Assembly: GCA_009823395.1 (NCBI GenBank)
Contig: CM020508.1
Coordinates: 2,399,015 to 2,463,014, forward strand
Source of the DNA: Thamnaconus septentrionalis
Taxonomy: Eukaryota > Chordata > Actinopteri > Tetraodontiformes > Monacanthidae
Direction of reading: 5' to 3'
DNA length: 64,000 nucleotides
The notes beneath the pieces are model-generated. The model ran no database searches and had not been told where the DNA came from. It was given only the letters and a program-made list of their open reading frames with translations. Shown here piece by piece: positions 13,869 through 27,737 of the stretch. Numbering within the stretch: position 1 is the first letter of the stretch; each line of letters starts with the position of its first letter. Position numbers and translations under genes: made by a program.

Positions 13869-14494
13869 AACAAACTTTATTTCTGGGGAATGCTGGCACC
13901 AGGGTTGTGGGTTGATCCGCCAGGCCTCCTCGCCGAGCGACGCAACGCGACGCAGCGCAACAAGATCGCACTTCTGCCGACATGTGCGACTCTTGTCATT
14001 TCTACAAGGACTCATTGTGCGGCTGCATTTGTAATCCCCTTTGAAATGCAAAAAACCTGCTTTATAATATGACATGGTTGAATGCATCCAATTATGCAGG
14101 CCTTTTAATTTTTATAAACGATTTTGCTCTTGAAACGCGTGTGCGAGCGCAAAACCCGTCGACATTCCCCTTCCCTTTAATCTTGAACGCGGTCTGGAGC
14201 GAAGGGCGGGGGTGGAAAAAAAGAAGACTGCCTCGGACCGGAATGGGCTTCCATAACTTAAGTGAAAATCAGCCAACCTCACACAAGTGCGAGGCGGACG
14301 GCCTTGCAGTGGTGTGTCATTAGCATTCATTACAGTCCTATAAGCCAGAGTAATTACAGGCCCAAGTGCAGGGAGGAATAGCAGTTTACACTGCTAGTAA
14401 TTTGATTTGCATCTACGCTAATAACTTCCTTTGTGCGTGTTTATGTGCCGTGTCAGAACACAAGTGCCATTTGGCTGCAGGCAACGTAAGGAGG

Positions 14495-14572
14495 GGAGGA
14501 GGAGGAGGAGGAGGAGGAGGAGGAAGAAGAAGAAGAAGACGAAGAAGAAGAAGAAGAAGGAGGAGAAAAAAA
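14495..14572. repeat. GGA/GAA purine tract
   Basis: About 78 bp of GGA passing into GAA, GAC and GGA triplets; a polypurine stretch on this strand. Confidence 0.93.
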
Positions 14573-15008
14573 GGCTTCTAAATTCAGAGATTGAGTCGCC
14601 TTGTTGCCTTCGCTCTCAGCACTCCCAGCGCTCAATCTGCTAAAGCGTTCAGATTAGCGTGATCACAGAACAAGCGATGTGTGTGTGTGTGTGCGTGCGC
14701 GCGGCGTGTGTGTGTTTCCTTCCCTCTCCCTCCCCCCGAAAGTCATTTTTTGATGGGTTTTTGAAGGAAATGTGGGGCAGCGGCAGGAACGGCAGGAGAA
14801 ATGACAGCAGCAGCAGCAGCAGCAGTCGTGTGGCAAGCAAATTTTTACACGAGTGCAACCTTCCATGAGCCCCCCCCCACCCCCCCCGAACCCCCCATGA
14901 CCACCACCACCACCACCACTGACCAGGTTAGAGCCGTATCACGCACAGGTTAGATTACGTCGCCAGATTACTTTAAGCGTCACGGTGAAGCTGGAAGCGT
15001 GCAAAGTG

Positions 15009-15012
15009 TTTT

Positions 15013-15049
<37 letters not shown>
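15009..15049. repeat. (GTT)n microsatellite
   Basis: About thirteen GTT units in a row. A shorter GTT run lies at about 31,158-31,181, and its complement (AAC)n at 20,408-20,435. Confidence 0.95.
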
Positions 15050-15606
15050 GTGATCGCTGTCTCATTACAAAATTGCTTAAAGACAATTTTAAAAAAACGC
15101 CCAGGTTGCCGCCGCGGCGTCTGCATCCTGCTCCGCAAACACGGTGGCTGGAACCCCGGAGCGGGAAAAAAAAAATGCTCCGGCCGCTCTACGCTGATGA
15201 CTGCCTGGAAAATAGTGGACCCCCCACCCCCGCCCACAAACCCTCCCCCCAACTCCCCCCACCTACCCTACTACCCCACCAAAGCCGATGAGGTCAGCGG
15301 GTTAAGATTGCGCCTTTGTGGCGGCACAATAACATCCTATTTACCTGGCGGCCTCTCGCTTTCTTCTCCATGCGACTGTGACCTCGGCGAGAAAACCAGA
15401 CCTTTGTCTCGTCGACAAATAGAGGCTCAACGTTCAGATTCGCTCGGTTGCGCCTCAGCGCTCCCGGGCTGACCAAGCCTCGCGGTAGCGGCGGTGGTGG
15501 TGGCGGCCGCCGCCTCCGCTGGAACTCCACCAAGATTCATCTTTTTTTTTCACATTTTGTTATGAGGAACACAGGTTGTAGGAACCAAGCATTGCTCGCG
15601 ATGACC

Positions 15607-15875
15607 CAGGCATGGGCAAACTACGGCCCGGGGGCCATATACGGCCCGTTAAGCTTTTTAATCTGGCCCGCTGAACTTGAAGAAATTATGTTAATGGTAG
15701 GTAAGTAATAGAATAGCTGTATTTCATCCATTTTTTTCAGTCTTTTAAGAGTCATTTCAATAAAGAGCTGAATACTGTGGGGCTTCAAATCCATCCGTCT
15801 GCTCCTGCTCCAGCCCCCCTGTCAAATATTAGAACCCATCGTGGCCCACCCAGTCAAAAGGTTTGCCCACTCCTG
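15607..15875. mobile_element. 269-bp hAT-type MITE with 8-bp TSD
   Basis: The left end CAGGCATGGGCAAACTACGG and the right end GGTTTGCCCACTCCTG form imperfect terminal inverted repeats of the hAT type (CAG...TGGGCAAAC). Flanking 8-mers CGATGACC (15599-15606) and CGATAATC (15876-15883) match at six of eight positions, as expected of an aged hAT target-site duplication. The interior is non-coding. Confidence 0.85.
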
Positions 15876-16319
15876 CGATAATCTGTACTGTTGGAGCAAA
15901 CATGAGTGAGTTTGAAAGCACCGAAATAGCAACAATCGGACAACATGACTGAGTTTTGATTTGGAGTGTGCAGATAATGATGCAGCGTCAGCGAGGATCT
16001 TCTCACAGACTGAAAGGCTCCCACGGTGAGCGCTGACGATCTCAGGAGCTGCCGCAGAAACCACAGCTGCTGACATTTAATAAAAGAAAAAAAGAAAAGA
16101 AAAGAAAAAAGACATGTTTCAACTCTCTCCCTTTCTCTCTGGATGCCAATGAGGTCATCTGGGGCCAATCAGACATAAGGGAGGTTGACGGTTGAAGGGG
16201 ATTATAAATTCATAATAATTGTGTTTTCACTCTCAGATTGACTGAAACAATGCTACTGGTTACTTTTGAGTGAATAAATGTTGACCTTATCTGAGCGAAT
16301 CAAAACCCACGCTGATCAG

Positions 16320-16372
16320 AAACAGAATATTTTATTAATCCCCTGGGAAATTAACCATTTAAAAGAAAGAAA
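16320..16372 (+). repeat. Possible LINE/SINE 3' tail fragment
   Basis: The word TTTTATTAATCCCCTGGGAA resembles the conserved 3' tail (TTTATTGATCCC...GGGAAATT) of fish retroposons. Too short to classify. Confidence 0.3.
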
Positions 16373-18189
16373 AGAAAACTGATGTATATTTTTTTTTTTG
16401 CACAGTCGAATACTTCTCTACATCTGAACTCCCAGCGCTGATCGCAATCAGGGAGTGTTTTCATTCCTGCCAAACAACGATCATGACATGACACTTGGCA
16501 GTTCCTCTGATTGGCTCTGATTAGTGTCACATAACAACAAGAACAACAAGACTGAAGTTGTTGGTTTCAGTAGCTACCAGGGGATTAGCTGCATGTGTGT
16601 GTATGTGTGCTTTTTTGATGTGACTGCCAATGAACTTTGCTTACAACTTTGAGGAATTTCCTCCATCTTCAGATCTCCCGAGTGTGGCCATGCACAGACA
16701 CGTCCGTTTGTCACATTACGAACCGTGAAATCTGCCTCGGCTGATTGACTTATTGTCTGTCGCCTTCATTGCCAACTTAAATGTGACATAATAAGCGCAG
16801 ATCATAGCCTAAACAAAGCTATTACTTCAGCACAATGATTGAACACAGATAAAGAGATAGAGACACGATACCGTAGCTTTTCTTCTTTTCTGATTTTCAC
16901 TGCTATTATATTGCAGTCACTGTTGATCTACACCCGGTTGCCAAGGCCTCAGCTGCCGTTAGCTTTGAAGAGGCGTTGTACTTGAAAGGCTTTTGCTCAT
17001 GTAACAGGACATTTGACATAGCTAGGTAGCGAGCTAGCTAGCTTGCCAATGACAACTTCATTTACTGAGCAACTGGGAAAGTCAACAGACAAGCTAGTCA
17101 ACATTAACGTTAATTAAAAGGTTGCTAGCAGGAAACCGAACAGTCAAAGCTAGCCAAGTGAATGCTAGCTACAAAAATGCTCTCTCGTTCTTAGCCATCT
17201 TTATTTCATCAATGCAGATTTTCATTTTCTACAGCAACTGAGTTTTTCTTTGGTAGTTTCTTTGAAATGATCCATACCATCACTAACCTACTGGTGAAAT
17301 GCTTTGACCGTAAACCAACTTCTTGGCTGTTCATTGGTCCGAAACAACAACACTGTTTTTTTGATTAGATTGTTTTGTTTTGTTGCACACAGACACTAAA
17401 AACTTCAGGCTTTGGTACACACACCTGACCTCTTCCATTTACCCTCAATCCTGACAAAACCGGGAAATAGTCGGATGAGCAGCTTTTGAAACCAAGCGCT
17501 GGTTTACTACCCACCCAAACCCCCCCCACCAGTCGCTAACCCCGGATGGTCATCTGAGGATGTCAGTTATGAAAGCCACCTGATAGTCGGCACGCCCCCC
17601 CCCTAAAAAAAAAAAAAAACCTCACAGAACCCCGGAGCCTTTTCCCTCTTCCGTTTAGCCTCTCTCCTAATCCGCTGCTAATGGTTAGCAATGGAGGCCC
17701 CGAGGAAGATTCAAGCAGCGGTGTGTGGAAATCCCTGCTGGAGTGGGAGTGTCGCGCTTGACGAAGTGCTCAGCCAAGCGCGCCACAGACAGCGCCGGGA
17801 CCCTCGTGCCCAATGTGCACCAAAACGCTCAAGGTGACCCGGGCAACACGGCCACTTTTTTTCTTTCTTTTTTTCTTTCTCCCTCCCTCCTTCTTCTTCT
17901 TCTCTCCGCACACTCGCACAGGAGGGCTTGTCGGAACAAACAAACAAACAAAAAAAAAACCAAACCACGTGCTAGCTTGCCAAGGACAATTCTACCGTTA
18001 GTGACAACATTCCCAATCTGTCATCGGGCCACTTTAATTGCTTGAGCCCTCCGAGCTGTTTAGGCAGCTTTTTAACCGTCATCGACTCCCAAAAAAAAAA
18101 AAGAAAAAAAAAAGATGCCTGATGGTGGAAGCCTGTTTGTAGGCAGATGACTTCACAAAGGGCCAAACGACAGGAGGGCTTTAAGGTCT

Positions 18190-18360
18190 CGAGATTTATT
18201 TGTCACATGCACATGTACAGGTACAGCAGCAGTGAAAAAGCAATGGCAACAACTCCAGCACCGTGCAAGTAAAATAGATCAGCATAAAATTGATATCAAA
18301 TAAAACAATGAAAATAAAGTAGAGGAAATAATGTGTATATGTGCAGTATATCCACACTCC
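18190..18360 (+). repeat. Dispersed fish repeat, TTTATTTGTCACATG type
   Basis: GATTTATTTGTCACATGCAC, GTACAGGTACAGCAGCAGTG, GCAACAACTCCAGCACCGTG and an A/T-rich tail ending GTGCAGTATATCC show the same order as the repeat in hs2st1 intron 2. Non-coding. Confidence 0.5.
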
Positions 18361-19013
18361 TGGAACAGAGACAAAACCTCTGGTATCACTTCCCTGCCTC
18401 ACCAAAAAAAAAAAAAAAACGGCCCCGGGTGTTGGGGCCGATTGTGGAACGGTGTGTAGCCGCAGATCTGATGCAGGCTCGATAGCACGTAAACTGCTAA
18501 TTAAATGTTTCGGGGGTTGCAGCCATGTAATTTTTCTTCATCAGACGATAAGAGACTTAAAGGTTTCTCCCTCCTTCCAGAGCTCTGGCCTCGGCTTTTG
18601 TTTGCCTTTGATGGATGGTCCCGTGTCGTTGCGTGGCGGGTGGGGAGGAGGGGGCTTTTTTTTTTTCCTCCCCACCGCCGCGTGTCAGGAGGCCCCAGCT
18701 GAAGCCCCGCCCACCTCCGTGTATCTAGCGCGACCCCGGGGTCGCGCTGGGGATGCCGTTTGTTAGCGTGGGCCTAAAGTGTCGGAGGCCCGACCTTTGA
18801 CCCCGGCTCGTGTCAGAGTGGGAAGCAGGCGTCAGCGTGGAACAAAAGGTTTCCGGGGGGGTGACGAGGCCCGATGCTGCCGCGGGGCCTTTGAGCAACA
18901 GCAGCTCGGCTCGGCCGCCTCTGCGCCTCTCCGTCCTTGAAGGATCTCACCTTTACTCAGTGGAAGTATTCCAATTGACTGTCACCGCACAATGGCCTCA
19001 GCAGGATGATGCG

Positions 19014-19054
<41 letters not shown>

Positions 19055-19937
19055 CCCCTGTAATATGTTTTTTTTTATTGCTGTTATAATATTATTATTA
19101 TTATTCTTTGCGGCCGAAAGTGCGTTTTCGCACTTTCCCCCCCATTTTCTGAAATGATGTCAGTGTCGAGGAGAATGAGGGCCGCTAATCTCGACGAAGA
19201 GAAGGGCAAAAAAAAAAGGAAGGAAGATTGATATTAATATCAAATCGGGGAGGTGGGGGGTGGATGTGGGGGGGAGGCAGCGTAGCGCGAAATGCTCAAT
19301 CTAAACGCCGGGCGGACGTTCTTCCTCGGAGGAGGAGGAGGAGGAGGCACTAAATGTGGGAGTGACCTCCTCGACCCCCGGCCGCCCAGATTCTTCCCGC
19401 CGCGATAAATAATGGAGGACCGGACGGGTCGGGTCGGGCCGGGCGGCGGCGGCGGGCGGGCGGCGGCCGTTGCGAGACGTGGGCGGCGGCCACGTCCGCC
19501 CCGCTGATCACCTCGGCCGCGCTCGTCCTTCCCCAAGCCTCCGTCAATTATTGATGGCGCCGATGATGAGAGCGGCGGCGAGACAATCTCGCCACTTCCA
19601 CAAGTTGTTTGTTGGCCGGTATGGAGGTGAGATTGACCCCCCCCCCCCGGGTTAATTGTGGTTAAGAATCATTTGCGCCGATTGCCGCCGCCCGCTGCAG
19701 CTGAGACGGGAGTTCCCCCCACCACCCTCCACCACCACCTCCACCACCACCACACCTAGGAAATTGGTTTTGAGAACCCAGGTTCCAGTCTGGAGACCCG
19801 TCAGACTGGGAATCCACTTGCCTTTTCATCTGTGTGGGTCAAAGCATTTAAAAAAAAACTTTATTTTCTTGTAAAAATTAACCTTATATTTCATTTTTTA
19901 AAATAAAAATTTGGTTGTAAAAACAAAACAAAAAAAG

Positions 19938-19997
19938 TCTCCTTCTTCTTCTCCTTCTCCTTCTTCTTCTTCTCCTTCTTCTTCTTCTTCTCCTTCC
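19938..19997. repeat. CTT/CTC pyrimidine tract
   Basis: About 60 bp of CTT and CTC triplets. Non-coding. Confidence 0.93.
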
Positions 19998-20277
19998 CAG
20001 ATTGCGGTTGGCGGCCGGCGTGCGCTGCGACTCCGGCATTCCCTGCAAACAGTATCAGCAGCAACCGCCGTCCTCCCGGTGTCACATGTCAGCCACTAAA
20101 CGCCTGTCGAGTCCTAAACACAGATTATCTGGGCGCCTCATCTTTGATTGTCTTCCCCCTTTTCGCTCCGAGGGCCCCCGCGTGTTTGCACTGCGGTCCC
20201 TTGGGGGGGAGGGGGCGCTGTGCCGCACCGCTGCAGCTCGCTGCGATGCCGCTGATTGCAACCGCACAGCCTGCACC

Positions 20278-20278
<1 letters not shown>

Positions 20279-20321
<43 letters not shown>

Positions 20322-20328
20322 GTGCCTG
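20279..20328. repeat. (GT)n microsatellite
   Basis: About eighteen GT units, then GCGTGTGTG. It lies 375 bp before the giant CT tract. Confidence 0.95.
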
Positions 20329-20704
20329 CATACAAACACCAGGAGCCCATCCATCCACTTGCTGGTGCAGTTGATAGACTCCATCAAACACTATTAAAAC
20401 CACCAGGAAACAACAACAACAACAACAACAACAACCAACGCTTTTCGCTGCAGCCTTGGTGCGACCATCACACGGGTGAGAACTTCTCGGTCGTCCTCGT
20501 TGTTGTTGTTAAGACGTCGAAGGTGTTGTGATTTCCGCAACAATGAGAATGTGAACGTGCAGCTTTGTGCAGGGAGAGAGTCGAGCGGCTCGCCGTCACT
20601 CGGATCACATGACGGTTGTTTATTGATGCCTCGGGGCCAGACGACAAGGTGATGAATAGAGAGGAAGCAATCAGGAGCAGACTCTCCAGATGCACCGCAG
20701 ATAC

Positions 20705-21484
<780 letters not shown>

Positions 21485-21682
21485 TCCCCCCCCAGACAGG
21501 GTCACCAATTAGACCTGCCGTCGGATTTTAGTCATAGTTTGAAGTCTCGGAACAAAACATAAAAAAGCAAACAAACAAACAGAAACAAACAGATCAAGTC
21601 ATTCTGACCTGAATTTGCTTGGACTCAAACAGGAAAACAACAACAGCAGAAAGAGCAGTTGATTTGCGACTCGGCCACGTCC

Positions 21683-21684
<2 letters not shown>

Positions 21685-21725
<41 letters not shown>

Positions 21726-21736
21726 TCTCTTTCTCT
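21685..21736. repeat. (CT)n microsatellite
   Basis: About eighteen CT units plus CCCT and TTCT interruptions. Another CT-rich run is at about 21,848-21,908. Both lie within 430 bp after the giant CT tract. Confidence 0.95.
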
Positions 21737-21899
21737 CGTGCTGGGTTTTGCGCCGGGATATCGCTGCCCAAGGTTAAACTGTGTGTCTGCGTGTGCCACT
21801 GGCCACTTTGCTTCGGCTTCGCACAATTAAAGAGAATTAAAGTGGATTTTCTTCTTCTTCTTCTTTTTCTCTCTCTCTCTCTCTCTCTCCCACTCTCTC

Positions 21900-22405
21900 T
21901 CTCTCCCCCCCTCCCTCCAAGCCCACCCCTTCGCTCGCTCCTTCTCACCACCGCAACATAATTACAGGGTATGAAATGAGTCATAGCCGAGTGTTAAGAG
22001 ACTCGACAATGGGAAAGAGGAAAAACTTGTTCATCCGATTGTGGCTGCCAGAACATCGGCCCCGTGGAGACTGGGAGGAGACAAACAAACCAACAACAAA
22101 AAAAAAGAAAGGAAGGAAAGGAAAAAAAAACGCGCGCGCGCACACAAATTCCCATCCTTATTTCTCTCTGTTCCTTCTATGGCGGCGCTGATGTGTTCAG
22201 CGGCTCTTTATGAAGAGTCGTCTTGACTTGACTGATGCTCTATTGACGGTTTATGGAGCTGACAGCCAAAAGATTTTGCGTTTTTTTTTTTTTATTATTA
22301 TTACTATTATTGTTGCGACAAAGTGGCAGAATAACTAACTCCCCCCTCCCTCCCTCGCGCGCACCCCCTCCTCTCTCCTCGCCTAAATCGAAACACAAGG
22401 ACACC

Positions 22406-22440
<35 letters not shown>

Positions 22441-23193
22441 GTGTTTGGGTTTTCTGCGGTGCGTCGTTGATTCGCCCCGCGGGAGGATTTGCCCGTGAAA
22501 ATATTTCTTGCAATCAGGAGTGAATCACGGAGATAATGAGTGTTGAAGAATCTGCGAACCCTGTGGAGTGTCTTCCCCTTCCCCTTTAATCTGCCGCCGC
22601 GATCTGTTGTCTCGTCTTTATCGCCTCACTGTACGGGATGCCACACAGCAGCAGCAGCAGCAGCAGCAGGAGCGGCGGCGGCGGCGGCTAAGCACAGAAA
22701 AACGCTTGGTTGCAGTGCCCTCTTGTGGTCGCTCGTGGCACCGCTCCTGGTAAAAACTTTGAGGAACTTGCGCCGTCGAGCCGTCGGCAGGAAGTCGCAG
22801 CCATCCTGGGACACAACGACAGCAGCACGCGCTGAGGCCCGTTTAAAGGAGCTCCGGCTCAAAGCGTGCGACGTGCTCGAGTTCCGAAGTCAAAGTTTCT
22901 AAAAACCGAACCGAATTGGATTTTTTATTTATTTTTTTTATTTTTTTTGTGTGTGTCTGCCTGTCTGTCCAAATGAGCCTCCCTCCCCCTCCGCCTCTCC
23001 CCCTTTCTCCGCGGGGGGGTTGGATGAGAGGACAGGAGATAGGATTATGCGATGACTTGTGTTCGCCGATGATGAACAAGCCCTCGTTAGCGAGCACTTT
23101 AATGTGCGGACTGATAGCGCGCTCATTAGCTCTAGTAATGACCGCTTCACAGTGTACCGCCGCTCTAATTGCGTGTTTTTGTTCTCTGTGAGG

Positions 23194-23228
<35 letters not shown>

Positions 23229-25812
23229 CCTCTTCTCCATCCATCCACCCTTCCACCCTTCCTTCCAAGAAAGTCTGGTGCCATCCCTCTCCTTCTCTCC
23301 CTCTCTCTCTAAATCGCCCTCCTCCTTTCTCCTCCTCGGCCATCGATCACAAAAGTCGGGCAGGGAAAGGGACGAGGCATCATCAGTGGTCAACTGGCTC
23401 TCTGTCTGACTGATTCACTGCAGATTAGGAGCTCCGGAAAGGAAAGAAGAGGGGAGGAAAAAAAGGAAAAAAAAAAAAAAATCATGTCGGCTAAATGGAA
23501 CAGATGAGATGGGATGAGAAGAGCGGTATTGTCCCTGTAGCTAGGGCAACCCAGGCTCCAACCCAATTGTACTCCTGGCGATTAATTCAGTTATGCGGCA
23601 GTAATCATTTTTTGAAGATATTGAAACGATACCGTGGAGCAGCGGAAATATGAAAAACTTAAGATCTCACCTTTTGATGCGGCCCCGAACCGGGGTTGGG
23701 AGAAGAAAAAAAAATACACTCCCAGCATCAAAAGCCCTAATCACATCATATTCTGTGAACATAAAAGGGCCGTTTCCTCTCCTCGTTCTATCCTCTCCGC
23801 CGCGCTGATATGTTATGTCAATCGACATATTATGCACCGCTGCCGCTTCCCCCCCTTTTCTTTTTTCCTTTTTTTTTTCATTGTGGACTCCATATCGGTT
23901 GGGACATTTGATATGGAGGCTCTGAGGATTCTGATGCCCTTCCATTTTCCCTGATTTGGTTAGCAGTGGGACATTTTGTGCCTCCGCATTCTTTCATGTC
24001 CCCCCCACAGCCCCCCTCCTTTTTCTTTTTCCCTGAGAGTTAAGTTGTTTATTCCCTGCCGATGACTATCTCCGGGGCTCAAAAATATATTTATATACAA
24101 ATAGATGTATCTTGTGAAAAGACTTCTGAGCAAATCTGTCCCGTGCTCGGTCCCTTTTTCTAAATCTGAGGCTTGGGCAGGCGCCGACAATGGCTTAGAG
24201 TCCTTGGAGGAGGCGGCTTTCCCTCCACCGCCTTTTCTCTCCCTTCACAGCCATCTTTGTGATACTTGCGAGCGGCCCGGCTTCTGTGACAAGGCGCTAA
24301 CTTAAATCAATTTAAAACAGCTTTTTGAAATGCCTTCTCCTCCGATGTGCCCATTGTGTTTACTCCAGCAAGAGTGAAAAGGGAAATTCTGAATTGTAAC
24401 ATCTGTCACAGAGGGGCCTCGCCTCTCCTCCTCCCTCCCTTCTTCCTTACTGTTGTGCAGCTTCATCGTCACACGCTCGCACGCACAACACACAATGGCG
24501 TATTGATCGATTTGAGTCCATTTGGGGTTGTGAAATAAAAAAAAAAGAAGAAGATATAAATATATATATATATTTATACGCATAAGAAAGAAAAAAAAAA
24601 GTATAATCTATCCGGGCTAGAAAGCAGAGAGAAAAGGAGGGAGAAAGAACCGCGGCAGGGCCTGCAGGCAAACAAACGCATTAAAGGCATCCAGAGCAGC
24701 GGAGGCAGCCAAGCTACGCTAAGCCAGCCGGATGATTCATTTAAGCGCATCTCCCAGTCTCTGTAAGCGCCGCCGCCGTCATTGTTGCTCGGGCTGTGTA
24801 CGCCGCAGCTTTGAGCGGAGGAGAGAGACGGTCATTCTGCCGGCGAAGGAAGGAAGGAAGGAGGGAGGGAGGGGTAGCGTGTGGTGGTGGTGGTGGTGGG
24901 ATGAGAGGGGGGGGGGGTGATGTTGGTAGAAGAAAAAGAAAAAAAGAAGCTATCATAAGTTTGCAGAATAAAGAGGCGCTCGGCGTATCGGAGCCGTAGA
25001 CTCGGGAGGATCAAGTACCTCTCCAGACCATCGGGAGGAGCTGCTGCTTCTGCCGCTGCTGCCGCCGCTGCTGCTGCTGCTGCTGGTGGTGGTGACCGCC
25101 GACCGCTGGGGGAGACCTCAAAGACCTCGGCCTCCTGTTCCACGCCGTATCTCCCGCGACCATCAGAGCCCCGGCGGTGACATCTCAGCGCCGGGCGACG
25201 CACGCCGGCTGCGAGTCAAGACGCCCCCCCCCCCCCCTTCCCTCCCCTCCTTCCCTCCCTCTTTTTTTTTTCTTCTTGCTTTTCCTTTTGAGCAGAACCT
25301 GAGCTACAAGCAAATCCTTTTAATCCAGTACAGTGTACTTAAGGAGTGACCATTGGTAAACCCCCCCGGGAGAAGAGTGGAAGTATTAATAAGCTGTCAC
25401 AAGGCTTACTCATTCTGTGATTTCCGCAGACACTTTAACGGCGGCGGTTTGCGAGGCAGTGGGGGGGGTTGGGGGAGGAGCAGAGGGGAGGGGTGGAGGG
25501 GGGGGCTCGGAGATGAGCGCTAACCCCTGATCTTTACCCCTCTTAAAGCAGCAGGGAAAAATGGAGGCAGGCAGGGGATTATGGGAGTGCGGTAATTGTG
25601 GAGAGGTGTTGGGGAGTCAGGATGCGGCGTTTCTGCTGGATTAAGACAAGAAGACGGGCTAATCTTGGATTGGGAGAGGAGACACAAGGGGTCGGAGTTG
25701 TTCTGGAGCCCCGAGGCCGTTTGGAAAGCTTAAGTGGCACAAAAAAAAAGAAAGAAAGAAAGAAGGAGAACGAGGAGAAGGAAAAAAAGAGGGCTGCAGT
25801 GGTTGGTTGGAT

Positions 25813-25846
<34 letters not shown>

Positions 25847-27735
25847 TGTGCGTCATCCATACCTTCGCTGAGCAGCGAGACGGCCCCTCTTCAAAATCAT
25901 CTTTGGAAAAAAGAGCGGGAGCCGGGGGCGCTGGTTTCAGCGTTGTTGTCATGCGCCGTGATGGAAGCCGTCTTGGCAGTGAGGTCTTATTTCTTATTTC
26001 CTCTCCTCCGCTGAGGGCAGAGGATGAGGAGGCTTTTTTTTTTCCCCCTCCTGCCTTTTTTGTGGAAGAATGGTCACTTTTTCTACGCCGCCGTTGACAT
26101 TCAGCAGCCCTTGATGCTTATTAGCCGCAATAACAACGGCAGCAAACGTCGGCGAATCTGCTCTTTTCCTCCTTTTTTCCCCTTCTTCGGCTTTTTCCTC
26201 CGAATGCCTTTGTACCGTGCCCCCCCGCCCGGTTTTCTTCCCCACTCGGGGTTTGTTGTTGTTGTCGTGCGCCGTGCCTCCTCCTTACCCCCATTGTCTC
26301 CCTGAGGGGAGGTGACCCCGTGTCTGCTGGTTGTATCAGCAGCCCTGCATTGTACTCTGGGGGGGATTTAGACTCTCAAAGCATCTTCGCGCCGCAGCTT
26401 TCCCCAGCAAAACACCCAAAGTGCTATCTCTCGCCTTTTCTCTCGCCCAGACATTAATCTTGCTCTACCCTTCTACATCAAAAAAAAAAAAAAAAAAAAG
26501 CTTGTATTGTTGGCGAGCGCTAATGTTTGCCTCCCCATTCACTATATATACACATATATGTATTTTTGTGTCTGAGGGAATCAGTCGACGGCATTGTCCC
26601 CAAATCATTGTAATATCTATTTAGAGTGGCAACAGCACTGGCTGCCGATGCTCAGTATTCATGGAGTATAAACCAGCCTTAAGACTTAGAAAAGCTGAAA
26701 GGGCTTATCCCTATATTCTTAAACTCCCCTCTTTTATGTTGGTCTTAGGCATTAAGGATAGGATTGTGAATAGCAATTGTTCAACCGCGGCACCGAGAGT
26801 GAGTGTGTATACGTGGGTGTGTGTGTGTGTGGGGGGGGTGTGGCGGCGTTTCATTCCCCGGCGAGAAATCCTCTCCCTTTTTTTTTTTTTTCTCCCTTCC
26901 TCCCAATTTTCCCAACTGCAAATATTAACTGTGTTCTTAACTCCTAACGCTGTATGGGACAGAGTAATGTGCTTTTAAGGATATATTATGTGAGAGATTT
27001 TCCACCGCATACACTGCCGCTCGAAATAAGAAAAGGCTATTTTATGGAGCCTGAAAACAAATTTGCCACGGCAGAAGAAAAGGAAGAAGAGGAAGAAAGA
27101 GGAGATGGGTGGGGGGGGACTAGATAGAAGTTCTCAGTATCAAGTCGTCAGCAAACAAAGAGAGAGGGATCTCAGAGGGGCCGGGCCAATCTTTAAAAAA
27201 AAAAAAAAATGATTGCATCCCGCTTTTTCTTCCCTTTTTTCTCTGACTCCCTCCGCTATGTTTCAAATCCGTGCTTGGTCTTTCTTCAGAAAGTGTGTAG
27301 CGCTAATGCATTTCAAAAGCCCTTTTTCAAAGCACAATGGAATATCGCCATAGAAGTTTAGCGGTTCCGCTAGTGGCTCAGTCATTGAGAGCTGTACTGC
27401 ATTGTGCCGCAGCCGTTAAGACATTCCCTCTGAAGAAAGTCACCATCTGGTTTGTGGGTCCTTTTTTTTCCCTTTTCTTTTCGGTTTTCATCGCCGAGGC
27501 CGGAGTTAAAAGGTTGTTGGGGGAGAAAGGAAAAGCTTACATATCTTGCCGTTGCCTTATATCTGTTAAAATAATCATTACTGTTTGGTATCTTAGGCCC
27601 TCTTTTAATGGCTCATTTCTGTTGACCACACAAAGGTACAGGGGCGGGTATACCCAGGAAGCATTGAGGATGGATTGTGGTCCAATTTGCCAAAAAGACT
27701 TCCAAGATTGTCATAGAATTGTAGGGATCATACTG
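21900..27735. other. Gene-free; candidate conserved non-coding blocks
   Basis: Between microsatellites lie unique stretches at about 23,030-23,190, 23,620-24,010, 24,100-24,530, 26,050-26,180 and 26,600-27,010. They carry words such as CTCATTAGC and CTCTAATTGCG and long runs without low complexity. They have no consistent open frame. Conserved enhancers are the most natural reading, by inference. Confidence 0.35.
22407..22440. repeat. (GT)n microsatellite
   Basis: About sixteen GT units. Confidence 0.95.
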
Positions 27736-27737
27736 CT

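Larger units (their letters stand above)
13870..20700. other. Gene-free with repeats
   Basis: Contains purine tracts, GTT and CA runs and the hAT MITE. At about 16,960-17,190 the words GCTAGC, AGCTAG and TTGCTAGC cluster unusually. At 19,370-19,560 there is a GC- and CpG-rich block with GGC/GGGTC repetition. No coding exon recognised. Confidence 0.5.

Noticed and set aside
13895..13930. tRNA B-box-like GTTGTGGGTTGATCCGCC
   Set aside because: No A-box or SINE body is recognisable nearby; a single short word is not enough.
14366..14650. Arg/Lys-rich open frames
   Set aside because: They are produced by the GGA/GAA tract.
22843..23393. Frames of 151-166 codons with poly-Ala or poly-Gln
   Set aside because: They are driven by a CTG microsatellite; the flanking residues show no family resemblance.
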